NCBI GenBank assembly: GCA_026988015.1 | Contig: JALSMA010000060.1 | Coordinates: 1 to 39,426, forward strand | Origin: Desulfobulbaceae bacterium | Lineage (GTDB): Bacteria > Desulfobacterota > Desulfobulbia > Desulfobulbales > Desulfocapsaceae | Reading direction: 5' to 3' | Length of the DNA stretch: 39,426 nucleotides | Shown here: positions 1 through 8,584 of the stretch, in pieces | Layout: each line of letters begins with the position of its first letter | How positions within the stretch are numbered: the stretch's first letter is position 1 | Made by a program: the position numbers and the translations under genes | The notes under the pieces: model-generated | Told to the model about the DNA's origin: nothing | Database searches by the model: none | What the model saw: the letters and a program-made list of their open reading frames with translations, nothing else

Positions 1-410
1 GTGCTATATTCATTGTTCATGGTGGTCTCCCTTGTTGTGGTTTTGGTTATTTTGGTCGATTGCCAAATTTACCATAACAGAGACCACCATTTATTCTCAA
101 ATGTGCGAAAATTATTATACGTTATCGACTGAATATGGTTACCTGATTTATGAACTGAGTTTCCCCCTGAGCCAGATACATACTCAACATATCATCAGTA
201 TGGGTTTTGAATCCGGCAGTATGAAAATGGCTGCTGGCAGAGGCGGCACTGGTAGTGGCCAGGGTGGAGGTAAAGGAAAGGGAGGAATGTCAGGAGATCA
301 GCGGGGGGAAGGCCAAGGCGGTGTCCCTCCTGAACCTATAAATATATGGGCCCAGGTACGCCTGGCAAACAGTTCTTCAGACCAATAACCCAATAAACAG
401 TGGTGACATA
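1..410. other. Region without a confident gene
   Basis: I see no recognisable gene here. An open frame on the + strand (32-388) ends in a strongly glycine-rich stretch (about 238-330 at the DNA level, GGN-rich) followed by a short non-repetitive tail. It has no clear ribosome binding site or family signature. If it is translated, a start near position 200 (Met-Gly-Phe-Glu) would give a 62-residue Gly-rich peptide. A perfect 11-bp inverted repeat lies at 19-29/80-90. The stretch runs head-on into the AI-2E-family permease gene ending at 411. Confidence 0.3.
19..90. repeat. 11-bp inverted repeat with about 50-nt spacer
   Basis: The arms ATGGTGGTCTC (19-29) and GAGACCACCAT (80-90) are perfect reverse complements, separated by a T/G-rich spacer. 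No T-tract follows either arm, so it does not look like an intrinsic terminator. It could be a remnant of a small mobile repeat or a folded RNA element. The window edge prevents seeing what lies upstream. Confidence 0.5.
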
Positions 411-1469
411 TCAGTTTTCGTGCGGTTCTGCAGGCACACAACGACTCAAACCCCGGTTTGAGGCAAGAAGTATGGCAATCCAACGGGTATGCTCGCTGCC
501 ATCAAGGGCTATACGTACTGCCATGGTGAGGGGCACCGATAGGAGCATGCCCACCGGCCCGAGGACCCATCCCCAGAACGCCAGAGAAAGAAAAACCACC
601 AGGACAGAGAGCCCTACACCTTTCCCCATCACTCGTGGTTCAAGGATGGAGCCGATAACAATATTTACCACAAGATAGATAATACCGGTGACCAAGGCTG
701 CTCGCCAGCCAAGTTGAACCAGAGCAAGCAGAATGGCGGGAATGGCCGCTATGATAGAACCAATATTAGGAATAAAATTCAACAGGAATGCCACCACACC
801 CCACATGACCGCATAATCAAGCCCCAGCAGTGTCAAGCTGCCGGCCACAATAACCCCGGTAACCAGGCTGGTAAGTGTCTTAATCCCAAGATAACGGTTC
901 ACTCCGGAGGCAATCTCTCCGTATTTTTTGAGAGCAGTCGAATCTTCCCCCTGAATCGCCTTTATTTTACAGGGAAAGCCTGCAGCCTCGGACAGGATAA
1001 AGAAAAAGGTCAAAAATATAACAAAGGCATTGGTGAGCATGCCGCCAACACCGTTAAGAGTATTGGCTGCAACTCTCAACAACTTCCCTGGATTGAAGGT
1101 GTCGGTTATTAGCGTTCTGTCCAGAGTAACCCCCTTATTGTCCAGCCATTGCCACCAACCGCCGGCCTGTTCCAGAAGGCGTTCCTGATAACGTGGGACA
1201 TTTCTGGAGAAATCAGTCATGGACGATCCGATCAGGGTAACAAGAAAGAGCCAGATCCCAACAATTAATACAATGAGAAGCAGCATCCCGACAAGCTCGG
1301 GAACCCCTTTTTTCTGCATCCAGAACAGCGGCGGGGCACAAATAATTGCCAGAAAAACAGCCAGCAGAAACGGGACCACAAGGGGAGATGCAGCCTTCAT
1401 CCCGGCAACCACAACCACAAAAGCAGCCATATTTATAAGAGGACTGTTTCGGACAGAAAGAGATGTCAT
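411..1469 (-). CDS. AI-2E transporter family (UPF0118) membrane permease
   Basis: A 352-residue polytopic membrane protein. It has paired hydrophobic segments near the N-terminus (about 14-45 and 58-85), a soluble insert (about 86-140) and a cluster of helices to about residue 325. The motif NFIPNIGSIIAAIPAILLAL and the later SILEPRVMGKGVGLSVLVV are hallmark signatures of the AI-2E transporter/TqsA/YdiK family. Members move small molecules or ions across the inner membrane. Some are tied to AI-2 export and others to Na+/H+ exchange, so the substrate is not predictable here. The length matches the usual 340-370 residues. The gene stands alone, divergent from the lipoprotein gene at 1628. The ribosome binding site is poor, in an A/T-rich leader. 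Confidence 0.9.
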   Translation of the reverse strand: MTSLSVRNSPLINMAAFVVVVAGMKAASPLVVPFLLAVFLAIICAPPLFWMQKKGVPELVGMLLLIVLIVGIWLFLVTLIGSSMTDFSRNVPRYQERLLEQAGGWWQWLDNKGVTLDRTLITDTFNPGKLLRVAANTLNGVGGMLTNAFVIFLTFFFILSEAAGFPCKIKAIQGEDSTALKKYGEIASGVNRYLGIKTLTSLVTGVIVAGSLTLLGLDYAVMWGVVAFLLNFIPNIGSIIAAIPAILLALVQLGWRAALVTGIIYLVVNIVIGSILEPRVMGKGVGLSVLVVFLSLAFWGWVLGPVGMLLSVPLTMAVRIALDGSEHTRWIAILLASNRGLSRCVPAEPHEN

Positions 1470-1627
1470 AAAATAAAAAGTAATAGAAAAAAAAAGGAAA
1501 ATAGCGTATTTTTTTAACAGTTATCGGGATTACCGGGCACATGAGGGGACGGGCAACAGTAATTTGCAGCTTGTACTGATCCGGGCCACCCTCTGTTTTC
1601 ACTTTTATACACTACAGGTTGATCATC

Positions 1628-2122
1628 ATGCACAAAATAAAACTTTTTTTACTGATCGCTGTCAGCACCATTCTCTCAGGGTGTGTTTCCGGAACTGCAA
1701 AATACACAGGTATCAGTTTCCCTGCAACACCTGATAGTGAGATAGTGTTTCAGGAAAGTGACATTCCAGACACCTGTTCCGCGTTTGCACACCTGCTGAT
1801 GACTACCAAAGAGAACTCAACCGGGCAGGAAATCAGCACTGCCATCAAAAAAGAAGCTGAACTGAGAGGTGCGGATCTCATCCTCATCGGCCTGTCCAGA
1901 GAAAATGAATCCAACCTTGACGAGAATCTTTTCGCATATCATGGCCCCAAATACAGTTATAATTTCAACAAAACCTGGCTGGGTTGGAAATTTGGTTTTG
2001 ACGCCTGGAATGACGCAGGTCCCCTGGTTGGCCTTGGCAGCAACAATCTGGGAAACAGCGAAGTCAGCTTTAAAAACAGTCTCATGGTTCAAGCAGTCTT
2101 CCTTCGCTGTAGCGACAGATAA
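1628..2122 (+). CDS. Small outer-membrane-type lipoprotein of unknown function
   Basis: A 164-residue protein with a type II signal peptide: Lys-rich start, hydrophobic core, and lipobox LSGC with the lipidated Cys at residue 19. The residue after the Cys is Val, not Asp, so outer-membrane sorting is more likely than inner-membrane retention. I chose the ATG at 1628 over an in-frame TTG at 1619 because AGG at 1615-1617 sits at a usable distance. The mature part has a segment of the form AxxRGADLILIG seen in several small bacterial lipoproteins, then an aromatic/Gly-rich tail ending with a second Cys near the C-terminus. I do not recognise the family. It is transcribed away from the permease at 411-1469. 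Confidence 0.75.
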   Translation: MHKIKLFLLIAVSTILSGCVSGTAKYTGISFPATPDSEIVFQESDIPDTCSAFAHLLMTTKENSTGQEISTAIKKEAELRGADLILIGLSRENESNLDENLFAYHGPKYSYNFNKTWLGWKFGFDAWNDAGPLVGLGSNNLGNSEVSFKNSLMVQAVFLRCSDR

Positions 2123-2145
2123 GCCCGGATAACAGCCACCGCAAG

Positions 2146-2526
2146 TCAGGATAATTCAGGACAGTTCTTTACCCATCCTGTCAGATCATCAAAAACATTT
2201 TGCATCTCATCCATCCGACTTTTGAGTTCTGTCAGTTCTCCGTCACGGGCAAGGTACTCGAACTCAAGGGCGAGATTTGAAATCTTCCACGCAAAGACAG
2301 TTGCACTGGCTCCCTTCATACCATGACAGATTTCCCGTAATTTCTCAGCGTTGCCGGCATCACTTGCCTGCTGCAGGGCCGCGATCCACTTTGGACCGCT
2401 TTTGTCTCGCAGGTGGGCAATAAGTTCCCTCACAATGGCGGTGTTGCCATTACAGTTTCTTTTCAGTCGTTCCAGATCAAGGGTAACCATTGACTGCTCA
2501 CCATTTGAGCCTGTTGTTGAATCCAT
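2146..2526 (-). CDS. Histidine phosphotransfer (HPt) domain protein
   Basis: A 126-residue stand-alone HPt domain. The phospho-accepting site is ICHGMKGASATVFA, with His68 in the canonical H-x-L/M-K-G-x-(S/A) context, inside a predicted four-helix bundle (about residues 20-115). Such proteins shuttle phosphoryl groups between a hybrid sensor kinase and a response regulator. No kinase or intact receiver is adjacent: the receiver protein at 9700-11343 lacks its acceptor Asp, so the partner must lie elsewhere. It lies about 100 nt downstream of the AAA ATPase gene on the same strand and could share its transcript. The first 12 residues are low-complexity, and an internal Met13 start is possible. 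Confidence 0.88.
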   Translation of the reverse strand: MDSTTGSNGEQSMVTLDLERLKRNCNGNTAIVRELIAHLRDKSGPKWIAALQQASDAGNAEKLREICHGMKGASATVFAWKISNLALEFEYLARDGELTELKSRMDEMQNVFDDLTGWVKNCPELS

Positions 2527-2625
2527 ATCAATCTATTCCAGAATAAGTATTAATACATTTTTATACAAACCTACCCACTTATTCAGAGAAGATAAAGAAT
2601 ATTGTGTACTGCTATAAAACTGACC

Positions 2626-4887
2626 CTACCAAACCGCCCGCATGCCCTCCTGCTTACGCAGGTGATCTATCCTTCTTTCAAGATCAATACGCCATTCCGC
2701 ATGAATCCTGGCAGCAGACGGTGCAATCAGTTCCGGCAATCCATAAACCAACCTGTCGGAAGCCCGACTGGCCTCAATGACAGCTTCAATGGATCGTGCG
2801 CCGAATTTATAACGGCTGAGCAGTAAGCGTAGCAGTAACCCGGAAGTCTTTCGGGCAGCCTTTTTCCAATGGGTATCCATCTGATGGGCAATGATAAAGG
2901 CACGTTTCAACAGTATTCGGCGCAGCTCTTCAAGATCCTCATTGGTAGCAGAATCACGCAGGAGGATGTCAGGAATCTCAATACCGTCAATATCTAAAAC
3001 AACCCGTAACCGACTCATAAAATCAGGAATTTTCAGGGTCTTCATCAGGGCCAGAGACGCCTTATCGGTAGGATCAAGAAGCTTCTCCATTCCAGCCCAA
3101 CTAGCTTTTACTCCTCCGGCAAAGACAAAAATGGCCCTGCCGATGAAATGTGGTATACCGTTCACATAGGTGACACCATCCTGCATGGAGGGGAGAAAGT
3201 AACGGAGATAACCAAATTCATAGCCATCATAGCGACAGTCAAACTCGTCCCAAAATACAATGGGCACCTTCCCCATGGCCACAGAAGCTCGCACAGGCTC
3301 AATGGCAGAATTTATCTCATCAGGAGAGGCAAATTGAGTGAGGTTAAACTCAAAAAAATCAAAGGGGTTACCGTCAAAGCGCTCCGAAATAACCCTGGCA
3401 ACCTCCTTTACAGCAAAGGATTTCCCAGATCCGGGGGGACCGAACACCCCAAGACAAAGGGGTCGCAAGACACTCTCTTTGGACACATAAGAATCCATGA
3501 CATTCTGAAGAGTAATCACCGGATCAATCTCAGCTGGATCGGTTGTCCTCAGGTGACCCACCTGAAAAATAGGCAACTCACCAAATCCATCCTTACGATT
3601 CACCTCTTCCTTTAAATCATGGAGAACTGATACAATTTCATCCATGTAACCATAAGCGGCACCAAGAGAGCCACTTCCCATGGCTGGAGAAGGCTTTCGG
3701 AAATAAAAGAAACTCCTTAAGGCGCGCTTCTTTTCATCTGACCAAATCTGAGAAGCGACAAGGTCAAGAACCACCTCAAAATCTGCCGACAATGGTGGCA
3801 GTTCGAAAAAACTAGGGTCGGGCCCGGTGCTGACAAAAGAACAGGCATAGCCACCCGGAAAACTTTTAGCAAAATCAAGATTGGGAAACTCGAGAGTTTC
3901 CTTGAAGTAATAGCCGTGATTATAAAGAAGCTCCCAGTTATTCAGAACCCGCTGCGAAAAATCATAAAAATAATTTCTGCTGAATGTGAACTCGCCGAAA
4001 CGAAGGGCATCCATGGCAAGCATGGCTGGAAGCAGGGTATCATAGCAGGGAACTGAACCGCGCTGCCGCGGTGAACTTTTCTCAGGGAGGCACCCCTTGC
4101 GGTGACGGAAAAAAATAGCCTCCGGGCCAATGTAGAGAACTCCGTGAGGGAACATCTCAACCACAATATGACAGCAGAATTTTTCCTTCCGGCTATCCCA
4201 GAGCCCCACCTCTTCAGTCCGCAGAGCCCGCAGGCACATCGCAACAATTGTCTCCCAGTTCACCGAGCAGTCCATTTCCATCCGGGTGGTTTCCAGATCA
4301 GAGAGGCGACAAAACAGGACAAAACGATCACCCAGCAGCTTAGCCCAGTTACCCCAGTACGCCACGCTGATTCCCATGGCAATAGCCCAGAGCCCTGGAT
4401 TAAGATCGAGATCCTCCTTGCGGAATTCCGGCGGATGCCCGGAGTCATCAATCACAATCAGTCCGTTATTGTTCGAAAAAATTTCCCTGTTGGAAGCATC
4501 CACAACAAAGTCTTCCGCTTCACTGGAACGCCCTCCAGCAGGCAGATACTGATTCACCATGTACCAGCCGTGATCATCCCGTTCCACATTAGCATTGCGA
4601 TACTTTCTAAATATCTGAAAGACATCCTTCTGTTCACCGTAAGTCACAGAATGGATTCTCGGATTCAGATTAGATTCCGACACATAAGATGCAAGCCAGG
4701 TTAACAGCTGTTCCAGTCGCCCATACTCCACTGACACATCGCCGGCCATCAGTTCAATATGATCCCCGGGATTATATCCGTAGGCAGGGAGATTACCCTC
4801 TTCGAGGAGACTCACCTGCTTGATTGGTAAATTGCGAATCTTGACATTTGACCCGAGCAGAGTCACCTTTTGGTCATATTCAATCAT
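2626..4887 (-). CDS. Large AAA-family ATPase with unassigned N-terminal region
   Basis: A 753-residue soluble protein. The C-terminal third is a single AAA+ module: Walker A GPPGSGKS at residues 483-490 (Lys489), Walker B IVFWDEFD with Asp547/Glu548, then a long helical C-terminus with Arg-rich segments ending at a Leu/Arg-rich tail. The first roughly 480 residues match no domain I can name. They contain many aromatic residues and the phrase ILITL-like hydrophobic strands typical of a mixed alpha/beta fold. A short conserved-looking linker (GHLRTTDPAEIDPVITLQ) precedes the ATPase module. A single nucleotide-binding site plus a big N-terminal module suggests a remodelling or switch ATPase with a dedicated sensor domain. 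The function is unknown and the only close neighbour is the HPt gene downstream. Confidence 0.8.
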   Translation of the reverse strand: MIEYDQKVTLLGSNVKIRNLPIKQVSLLEEGNLPAYGYNPGDHIELMAGDVSVEYGRLEQLLTWLASYVSESNLNPRIHSVTYGEQKDVFQIFRKYRNANVERDDHGWYMVNQYLPAGGRSSEAEDFVVDASNREIFSNNNGLIVIDDSGHPPEFRKEDLDLNPGLWAIAMGISVAYWGNWAKLLGDRFVLFCRLSDLETTRMEMDCSVNWETIVAMCLRALRTEEVGLWDSRKEKFCCHIVVEMFPHGVLYIGPEAIFFRHRKGCLPEKSSPRQRGSVPCYDTLLPAMLAMDALRFGEFTFSRNYFYDFSQRVLNNWELLYNHGYYFKETLEFPNLDFAKSFPGGYACSFVSTGPDPSFFELPPLSADFEVVLDLVASQIWSDEKKRALRSFFYFRKPSPAMGSGSLGAAYGYMDEIVSVLHDLKEEVNRKDGFGELPIFQVGHLRTTDPAEIDPVITLQNVMDSYVSKESVLRPLCLGVFGPPGSGKSFAVKEVARVISERFDGNPFDFFEFNLTQFASPDEINSAIEPVRASVAMGKVPIVFWDEFDCRYDGYEFGYLRYFLPSMQDGVTYVNGIPHFIGRAIFVFAGGVKASWAGMEKLLDPTDKASLALMKTLKIPDFMSRLRVVLDIDGIEIPDILLRDSATNEDLEELRRILLKRAFIIAHQMDTHWKKAARKTSGLLLRLLLSRYKFGARSIEAVIEASRASDRLVYGLPELIAPSAARIHAEWRIDLERRIDHLRKQEGMRAVW

Positions 4888-4924
4888 GATTTTTCATACC
4901 AGTGGAAGAAGTGTAACGCAAAAC

Positions 4925-4955
4925 GCACAATGGAAAGACCAGCCCTCCATTGTGC
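4925..4955 (-). terminator. Candidate terminator after the cyd operon
   Basis: A perfect 10-bp stem GCACAATGGA (4925-4934)/TCCATTGTGC (4946-4955) with an 11-nt loop lies just downstream of the cytochrome bd operon. Read on the - strand, the stem is followed by GTTTTGCG, a weak T-tract. The stem is convincing. Its role as terminator is inference, because the T-run is short and the stem also sits in the leader of the AAA ATPase gene, where it could instead attenuate read-through from the cyd genes. Confidence 0.45.
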
Positions 4956-4999
4956 ACTCTAGCACCCCGGACAGGGGCGAGTTCTACCTGATATTGAAT

Positions 5000-5092
5000 C
5001 TACAGGAGTCCTGATTTATCAAGTGCTATCACAGCTCCTTTATAGGATATTATGATAACGGCTACATAGCCAAGTAAAATCACAGTGGTCAT
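5000..5092 (-). CDS. 30-residue single-helix peptide after cydB (candidate oxidase subunit)
   Basis: A 30-codon ORF starts at ATG 5092 with GAGG about 8 nt upstream and ends at TAG 5000. The peptide is one hydrophobic segment (residues 4-16, VILLGYVAVIIIS) followed by a short polar tail with YKGAV and LDKSG. It is the last ORF of the rrf2-DUF4492-cydA-cydB run, 43 nt beyond cydB. In E. coli and Bacillus, cytochrome bd oxidases carry similarly tiny single-helix subunits (CydX, CydS, CydH). This one does not look like CydX by sequence, so any subunit role is inferred from position, size and topology. Confidence 0.5.
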   Translation of the reverse strand: MTTVILLGYVAVIIISYKGAVIALDKSGLL

Positions 5093-5135
5093 AAATTTTC
5101 CTCTTTCTAGTGTACTGTTTTAAAAATCTTTTTCC

Positions 5136-6284
5136 TTAATAGGCCTCGTGATCCATTGCATCGTGCGTACTCAATTTCTGGGAGTCCATCTGTTTCCAGA
5201 GGTACGCCACATAAAGCAGCACAAAAGGAACCGCAAGGGCCACATAGGTCATTATCCGCAGGGTATACTCAGACGAGGAAGCATTGTAAATGGTAAGACT
5301 CGACTGCAGATCAAAGGTTGATGGATAAAAGGCTGTTCCATTAAATGCAGGCAGACACAGAACACATAACCCGACCAGAACGGTACCAAGTCCCGCAGGC
5401 CAGATACCCCGGAAACTTCCCTTGTGGGCCCCAAGAAGCACACCCCAGATAACCAGAACCAGTCCACCAAGGAGCATGACCAGCAGATGGGGCAGAGCCA
5501 GGAAATTCAAGAAATACTTAAAAGATACCATGGAGACAATCCCATCATCATCTACATTAAAACCTTTCATCAGAAGGATCGCAACAACAACATAGAGCAA
5601 GAAGGGAAGAGAACAGATAAAATTTGTCCACACTGCTTTGCGGAGACGATGTTCCATCGCGGCAACAGAGCCAAGATCAAGGTTATTGAGTAGATAAAGA
5701 GCGCCCAGTACCCGGGCATTAAAGACAAGAAACAGCCCGAGAGAGATATTAAACAAAGAAAATGCTGCCTCAAGACCACGAAGATTCACACCACCCAAAG
5801 TATACTGCCAGGTAACATGATTCATGTCATTGAGAGAAAAAGCCGAACCGGTATAAAAGGTGCCAACGGCAGTTCCGATAAGAAGTACACCGACAGAACC
5901 ATTAATAAACATGAACAGTTCATAGGTTTTCGCCCCCCAGACATTACCCGGCTTCTTGCGATACTCATAACTAACCGCTTGAATAATAAAGGTGAAGAGA
6001 ATAAGTATCCACACCCAATAGGCACCACCGAAGCTTGTGGAGTAAAATTTCGGGAAAGAGGCAAAAAGTGCCCCGCCAAAAAGAACCAATGTTGTAAAAG
6101 GAAGTTCCCATTTACGACCAAGGGAATTCACTACGAGTGCACTTTCCGTCTCACTTTTTGCCACCTGCCAGAGCAGGGTCTGTCCTCCTTGAACAAAGGT
6201 GAGAAAGAGAAAAAGTGCCCCGACAACTGAGCAGATAACCCACCAGAGTTGCTGTAAGGTAACGTAATCTAAATTTGATATCAT
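5136..6284 (-). CDS. cydB: Cytochrome bd quinol oxidase subunit II
   Basis: A 382-residue polytopic inner-membrane protein, the CydB partner of the oxidase that reduces O2 to water with quinol electrons. The N-terminus LQQLWWVICSVVGALFLFLTFVQGGQTLLW matches the CydB pattern of an early membrane helix followed by a Gly-Gly-Q/D-like turn. About eight to nine hydrophobic segments follow, and the C-terminus is a short cytoplasmic tail after the last helix. It begins 2 nt after the cydA stop with GGAGGG as ribosome binding site inside the cydA 3' end, so the two are translationally coupled. In a presumed anaerobe it would serve O2 detoxification or microaerobic respiration. Confidence 0.93.
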   Translation of the reverse strand: MISNLDYVTLQQLWWVICSVVGALFLFLTFVQGGQTLLWQVAKSETESALVVNSLGRKWELPFTTLVLFGGALFASFPKFYSTSFGGAYWVWILILFTFIIQAVSYEYRKKPGNVWGAKTYELFMFINGSVGVLLIGTAVGTFYTGSAFSLNDMNHVTWQYTLGGVNLRGLEAAFSLFNISLGLFLVFNARVLGALYLLNNLDLGSVAAMEHRLRKAVWTNFICSLPFLLYVVVAILLMKGFNVDDDGIVSMVSFKYFLNFLALPHLLVMLLGGLVLVIWGVLLGAHKGSFRGIWPAGLGTVLVGLCVLCLPAFNGTAFYPSTFDLQSSLTIYNASSSEYTLRIMTYVALAVPFVLLYVAYLWKQMDSQKLSTHDAMDHEAY

Positions 6285-6286
6285 TT

Positions 6287-7819
6287 TCAGTGGCCCTCCG
6301 GTCCGGCTGCAATCTGTTTCAACATAATGGATATTTCAGCAATAAGAAGCATGGTGAAAACTACTGCAAACATTGCAAAAGTGATCTGAACAGCAGTGGT
6401 GGAGAGATTCGTTGTAGCAATCTTCACCGGCATAAGTCCCTGTATGGCCCAGGGCTGTCGTCCAACTTCCGCTGTAACCCATCCTGCCTGCTGAGCCAGA
6501 AGTCCGAGAAGTCCGGTAAACAAACCCACCGGAAGCAACCAGCGTTTTTCAGTAATGGTTCCCTTGATGGTGTAAAAGAGAAATGCTCCAAATATCACCG
6601 GAAAGAGAGATCCGATGATTGCCATCAGGCGGAAAGAGTTAAAAACAATGGTTACAGGCGGAACGGCCTCCTCAGGTGTATTGAGGTACCCATATCCCAT
6701 AAACTCCTTATTCACATTAAAGCGCTCAAGAGCAGCTTCTGCGACCTGATCTGTTTTATTCTTCCTGGCCTCTTTAAAGGATGCAAGATCGGCAAGCGCC
6801 AGCCTTCCTTTTTCCATCATGGTGTTTACGCCCATGATGCTTTCTTCCTCATTTCCATAAACAAGGTCATCAATTCCGGGAACAAAGGATCCTGGCTCAC
6901 GATTTGCGAGAAGTGACAGGAGTTCGGGAACCTTTACTTGAAACAGAAAGGCATCCTGCACGTCACCCGGTTCTTTGGCACTGTTCAGAATTCCCATGGC
7001 TACTATTCCAGCTCCACGCTCACCCTTGTAGAGGCCTTCCATAGCCGCAAGCTTCATGGGCTGCTTCTGGGCAACCTCGTATGCAGCTTCATCGCCTGTG
7101 AAACCAACAAAGATCGATGCCACAAGCCCAAAAACAGATGCCACAACTATGGATTTTTTGGCCATCTCAACATGGCGACCTTTTATGAGATACCAGCAGG
7201 ACACGGTCAAGACAAAAGCTGATGCCATAACAAAGCCTGATGAGGATGTATGGGTAAATTTAGACACTGCAACGGGGTTAAAAACAACTTCTGCAAAATT
7301 TTCCATCTCAAATCGGGCCGTATCAGGATTAAATGCCATCCCTACCGGATTCTGCATCCAGCCGTTTGCAACCAGGATCCAAACAGCAGAGAGGTTGGAC
7401 CCTATGGCCACCATCCAGGTTGAGAAGCAGTGAAATCCTTTGGATACTCTATTCCAGCCAAAGAACATAACGGCAAAGAAACTAGCTTCCAGGAAGAAGG
7501 CAAAGATACCCTCAATGGCCAGCGGGGCACCAAAAATATCTCCAACCATCCAGGAATAGTTTGACCAGTTTGTTCCAAATTCAAACTCAAGAATAATTCC
7601 AGTGGCAACACCAATGGCAAAGTTGATACCAAAAAGGGTCATCCAGAAACGAGTTATCTTCCGCCACTCCTCATTGCCGGTCTTGAGATAAATAGTCTCA
7701 TAAAAAGCACAAAGAAATGACAATCCAAGTGTCAGGGGTACAAAGATCCAGTGATACATTGCCGTAAACGCGAACTGCGCTCTAGACCAGTTCACCAGAC
7801 TGGGGTCCACATCAATCAT
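6287..7819 (-). CDS. cydA: Cytochrome bd quinol oxidase subunit I
   Basis: A 510-residue heme-bearing catalytic subunit. Visible signatures: the N-terminal SRAQFAFTAMYHWIFVPLT with heme ligand His23, the acidic pair in helix III (Glu103, Glu111), His190 in the KFTHTSSSG context (heme b558 ligand), and GRQPW before the last helices. The quinol-binding Q-loop (about 240-370) is of moderate length. Length is close to E. coli CydA (522). A strong GAGGAGG precedes the ATG. It follows the DUF4492 gene by 15 nt and precedes cydB by 2 nt, so the genes form an operon, probably controlled by the Rrf2 protein encoded first. Confidence 0.96.
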   Translation of the reverse strand: MIDVDPSLVNWSRAQFAFTAMYHWIFVPLTLGLSFLCAFYETIYLKTGNEEWRKITRFWMTLFGINFAIGVATGIILEFEFGTNWSNYSWMVGDIFGAPLAIEGIFAFFLEASFFAVMFFGWNRVSKGFHCFSTWMVAIGSNLSAVWILVANGWMQNPVGMAFNPDTARFEMENFAEVVFNPVAVSKFTHTSSSGFVMASAFVLTVSCWYLIKGRHVEMAKKSIVVASVFGLVASIFVGFTGDEAAYEVAQKQPMKLAAMEGLYKGERGAGIVAMGILNSAKEPGDVQDAFLFQVKVPELLSLLANREPGSFVPGIDDLVYGNEEESIMGVNTMMEKGRLALADLASFKEARKNKTDQVAEAALERFNVNKEFMGYGYLNTPEEAVPPVTIVFNSFRLMAIIGSLFPVIFGAFLFYTIKGTITEKRWLLPVGLFTGLLGLLAQQAGWVTAEVGRQPWAIQGLMPVKIATTNLSTTAVQITFAMFAVVFTMLLIAEISIMLKQIAAGPEGH

Positions 7820-7834
7820 TTTTTCCTCCTCAGG

Positions 7835-8068
7835 TTACTTTATACTTTGGACCGGCTGCCTGGTAAGCTGCTCCAGGACATACCCGGCCCGTTCTTCATC
7901 GGTTTCAAAATTAGTGTTCAGGTAGTTTGGGAAAAAGAAGAGTTTCAGGACTGCAAACATGATAACCAGCTTAATGATAATGATTTTCCATAGCGTTCTG
8001 CCGACGGTCATCTGCCTGAAACCGTCACGATAAAAATTAAAAACCCTACCGGCTACCTTCGTCATCAT
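7835..8068 (-). CDS. DUF4492 small membrane protein upstream of cydA
   Basis: A 77-residue protein with a basic, Arg/Phe-rich amphipathic N-terminus (about 1-24), one hydrophobic segment (about 27-48, KIIIIKLVIMFAVLKLFFF) and a polar tail. This matches the DUF4492 family, which is known mainly as a gene just upstream of cydA in Bacteroidota and Desulfobacterota. Its function is not established. The position suggests an assembly or accessory role in the bd oxidase. GGAGG lies immediately upstream. Two consecutive ATG codons (8068, 8065) are possible starts, and the second has the better spacing. Confidence 0.85.
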   Translation of the reverse strand: MMTKVAGRVFNFYRDGFRQMTVGRTLWKIIIIKLVIMFAVLKLFFFPNYLNTNFETDEERAGYVLEQLTRQPVQSIK

Positions 8069-8120
8069 TTCCTCCTTTTATACACTGGCACCTTTTGGAT
8101 ACCACAAAATGTTCGTCTCT

Positions 8121-8555
8121 TTAATTATGCACAGGAAAAACAGGAATACAAGAATCACTTTCTGACAACTCTGCCAGATTTACCTTTCCCAGAGTCTCAC
8201 GCAGCTGAGTTCTGGCCTCCTCCCAGACCTTATGGACACTACACTGTTTACTCGCTATGCATGTCCTAGGACGGCCAACACAGTCATTAAGAAAAATCTC
8301 ACCAATCATCACCTCAACAACTTCGAGCAATGATATTTCCTCTGGCTTTTTAAGCATGCTGTATCCGCCCCCAGGCCCCTGCTTTATTGCAATCATACCG
8401 GCCCTTGCCAGATCCTGGGCAATTTTCGCAAGAAAATGTCCTGGAATAGCAGCACGTTCAGCAATCTCCTGTTTGGAAACATGAACCCCTCTCCCTTTGT
8501 GGGCCAGATAAACCATACATCTGATCGCGTACTCTCCTGCTCGTGTCAGTCTCAT
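8121..8555 (-). CDS. Rrf2-family transcriptional regulator with Fe-S-type cysteines
   Basis: A 144-residue Rrf2-family winged-helix regulator. The N-terminus MRLTRAGEYAIRCMVYLA, the recognition region IAERAAIPGHFLAKIAQ and the wing KQGPGGGYSM are typical. Three cysteines (Cys92, Cys99, Cys105) occupy the region where IscR and NsrR ligate a [2Fe-2S] or [4Fe-4S] cluster, so sensing of Fe-S status, O2 or NO is likely. It is the first gene of the cyd run (52 nt before the DUF4492 gene), which suggests control of the oxidase and autoregulation. The cluster type and effector cannot be decided from sequence. Confidence 0.92.
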   Translation of the reverse strand: MRLTRAGEYAIRCMVYLAHKGRGVHVSKQEIAERAAIPGHFLAKIAQDLARAGMIAIKQGPGGGYSMLKKPEEISLLEVVEVMIGEIFLNDCVGRPRTCIASKQCSVHKVWEEARTQLRETLGKVNLAELSESDSCIPVFPVHN

Positions 8556-8584
8556 TCTTCGTCCGTCAATAAAAGATAAATAAG

